NCBI RefSeq assembly: GCF_000429825.1
Contig: NZ_AUCP01000046.1
Coordinates: 1 to 53,546, forward strand
Direction of reading: 5' to 3'
Source of the DNA: Cohnella thermotolerans DSM 17683
GTDB lineage: Bacteria; Bacillota; Bacilli; Paenibacillales; Paenibacillaceae
DNA length: 53,546 nucleotides
A program made the translations under genes and the position numbers. The notes under the pieces were generated by a model. That model did not search any database and had not been told where the DNA came from. It worked only from the letters and a program-made list of their open reading frames with translations. Shown here piece by piece: positions 53,005 through 53,546 of the stretch. The number at the start of each line of letters is the position of its first letter. The stretch's first letter is position 1.

Positions 53005-53211
53005 AGAATCCGCTTGCAAAATCGGGAAGTCCGATTCTTGACAAGCGTCGCGCGGCGCGGTTCGGCAGTCTTGAAGGCGCAAGGAAAACCCGTTCTTTTT
53101 TCGTTCGGAATGAAGGAGAAATTTGGCGCAAATAGGCGAAACGGCGCGAATGGATGATCCGCAGGACCCACCGCTCCCGGAAAAAAGTGTATACTTGTCC
53201 GCAATAATTAG
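53005..53211. other. Intergenic stretch before the right-hand IS
   Basis: About 200 bp without a supported gene. A TTGACA (53039-53044) has no convincing partner -10, and the AT-rich stretch GTGTATACTTGTCC near 53190 may be part of the IS target. Nothing else seen. Confidence 0.35.
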
Positions 53212-53546
53212 GGCTTGCTGAACAAGATCAATTTAAGCTGCTCCCAACGCATGAGCCTAGACCGTGATTTTCTTTGCGGTTTTCATGCAAAAAATCGGAC
53301 GGAACGCAATGAATCTGAAAAAAGAGAAAAAAAGAACCCGCAGTCGCCGTTCCAGGTTCATAACCAGAAACTGGATAGCGATGACAGTTAAACTTGTATG
53401 AGCACCGCGGGAGCAAATTCGGCCCAAACCCAACTTGCGTTTGCCTTCGCCGAACTTTCCTTCGATCGCATTGCGCTGTGCAGCGTCTTGCTTCTCTTGC
53501 TTTCGATCATCGGCGTCACGTTGTTCTTTGGATGGCCTGCCAAGCT
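53212..53546 (-). mobile_element. IS5-like insertion sequence, one end (runs off right edge)
   Basis: It contains the C-terminal part of a DDE transposase on the minus strand and, about 45 bp beyond its stop, GGGCTTGCTGAACAAG at 53211-53226, which has the look of a terminal inverted repeat of this group. The other end is outside the window, so the boundary is provisional. Confidence 0.6.
53257..53546 (-). CDS. IS5-family DDE transposase, C-terminal 96 codons (5' end off right edge)
   Basis: From the right edge the frame reads LGRPSKEQRDADDRKQEKQD, then RNAIEGKFGEGKRKLGLGRI, HTSLTVIAIQFLVMNLERRL and a hydrophobic, basic tail, stop TAG at 53257-53259. The N-x-IEGKFGEGKR segment carries the catalytic Glu of the third DDE position, and the rest is the usual tail of IS5-type transposases found in Paenibacillus genomes. 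The visible part has no frameshift. Confidence 0.8.
   Translation of the reverse strand, partial: LGRPSKEQRDADDRKQEKQDAAQRNAIEGKFGEGKRKLGLGRICSRGAHTSLTVIAIQFLVMNLERRLRVLFFSFFRFIAFRPIFCMKTAKKITV

Overview
The window reads as chromosome of a GC-rich, endospore-forming member of the Bacillales, most likely Paenibacillaceae (Cohnella/Paenibacillus-like). The evidence is Sda, YheC/YheD, YqzM, HemQ, the primosome pair dnaB-dnaI, sdhCAB, odhAB, ktr genes behind a c-di-AMP riboswitch, and SD sequences of the AGGAGG type. Both ends are cut inside insertion sequences: the left edge is an IS256-like end, the right edge an IS5-like transposase.

Layout. 1-2700 is an AT-rich accessory patch: the IS256-like end, a membrane protein gene it truncates, a frameshifted remnant, and a compact three-gene operon of unknown function, one gene of which is only 59 codons. 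From about 2.7 kb the sequence becomes GC-rich core. 2.9-10.3 kb holds an ATP-grasp spore protein, sda with four DnaA boxes upstream, ferredoxin-NADP reductase and type II NADH dehydrogenase, hemQ, small membrane proteins, a hydrolase and a methionine-sulfoxide reductase. 10.3-18.2 kb holds metY, dnaB-dnaI, a sulfate ABC transporter operon without its ATPase but ending in yezD, and yqzM. 18.4-22.6 kb holds uvrC with a large low-complexity insert and a CPBP protease.

22.8-29.7 kb is the regulatory highlight. One c-di-AMP (ydaO/yuaA) riboswitch with a terminator precedes ktrB-ktrB-ktrA-antiporter. A second c-di-AMP riboswitch on the other strand precedes a LysM-3D cell-wall protein and sits almost directly on its ribosome binding site. 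The same second messenger therefore appears to control potassium flux and wall remodelling from both sides of a polysaccharide deacetylase gene.

29.7-39.1 kb is central metabolism: a LysR regulator divergent from sdhCAB, thymidine kinase, and odhAB. 39.1-41.5 kb is a plastic stretch: a 104-bp tandem array of hairpins, a lactonase, the collapsed remains of an ECF sigma/anti-sigma pair, and a second tandem hairpin array of 51-bp period. 41.5-53.2 kb holds a VanY-like carboxypeptidase, an HxlR-DoxX-pirin module with a repeat-rich operator, EamA and CDF transporters, histidinol phosphatase, a LysR regulator, an MFS drug exporter co-transcribed with a PadR regulator and preceded by twin palindromes, and a UMF1-type MFS protein.

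All calls come from reading the sequence and from family knowledge; no database search was made.
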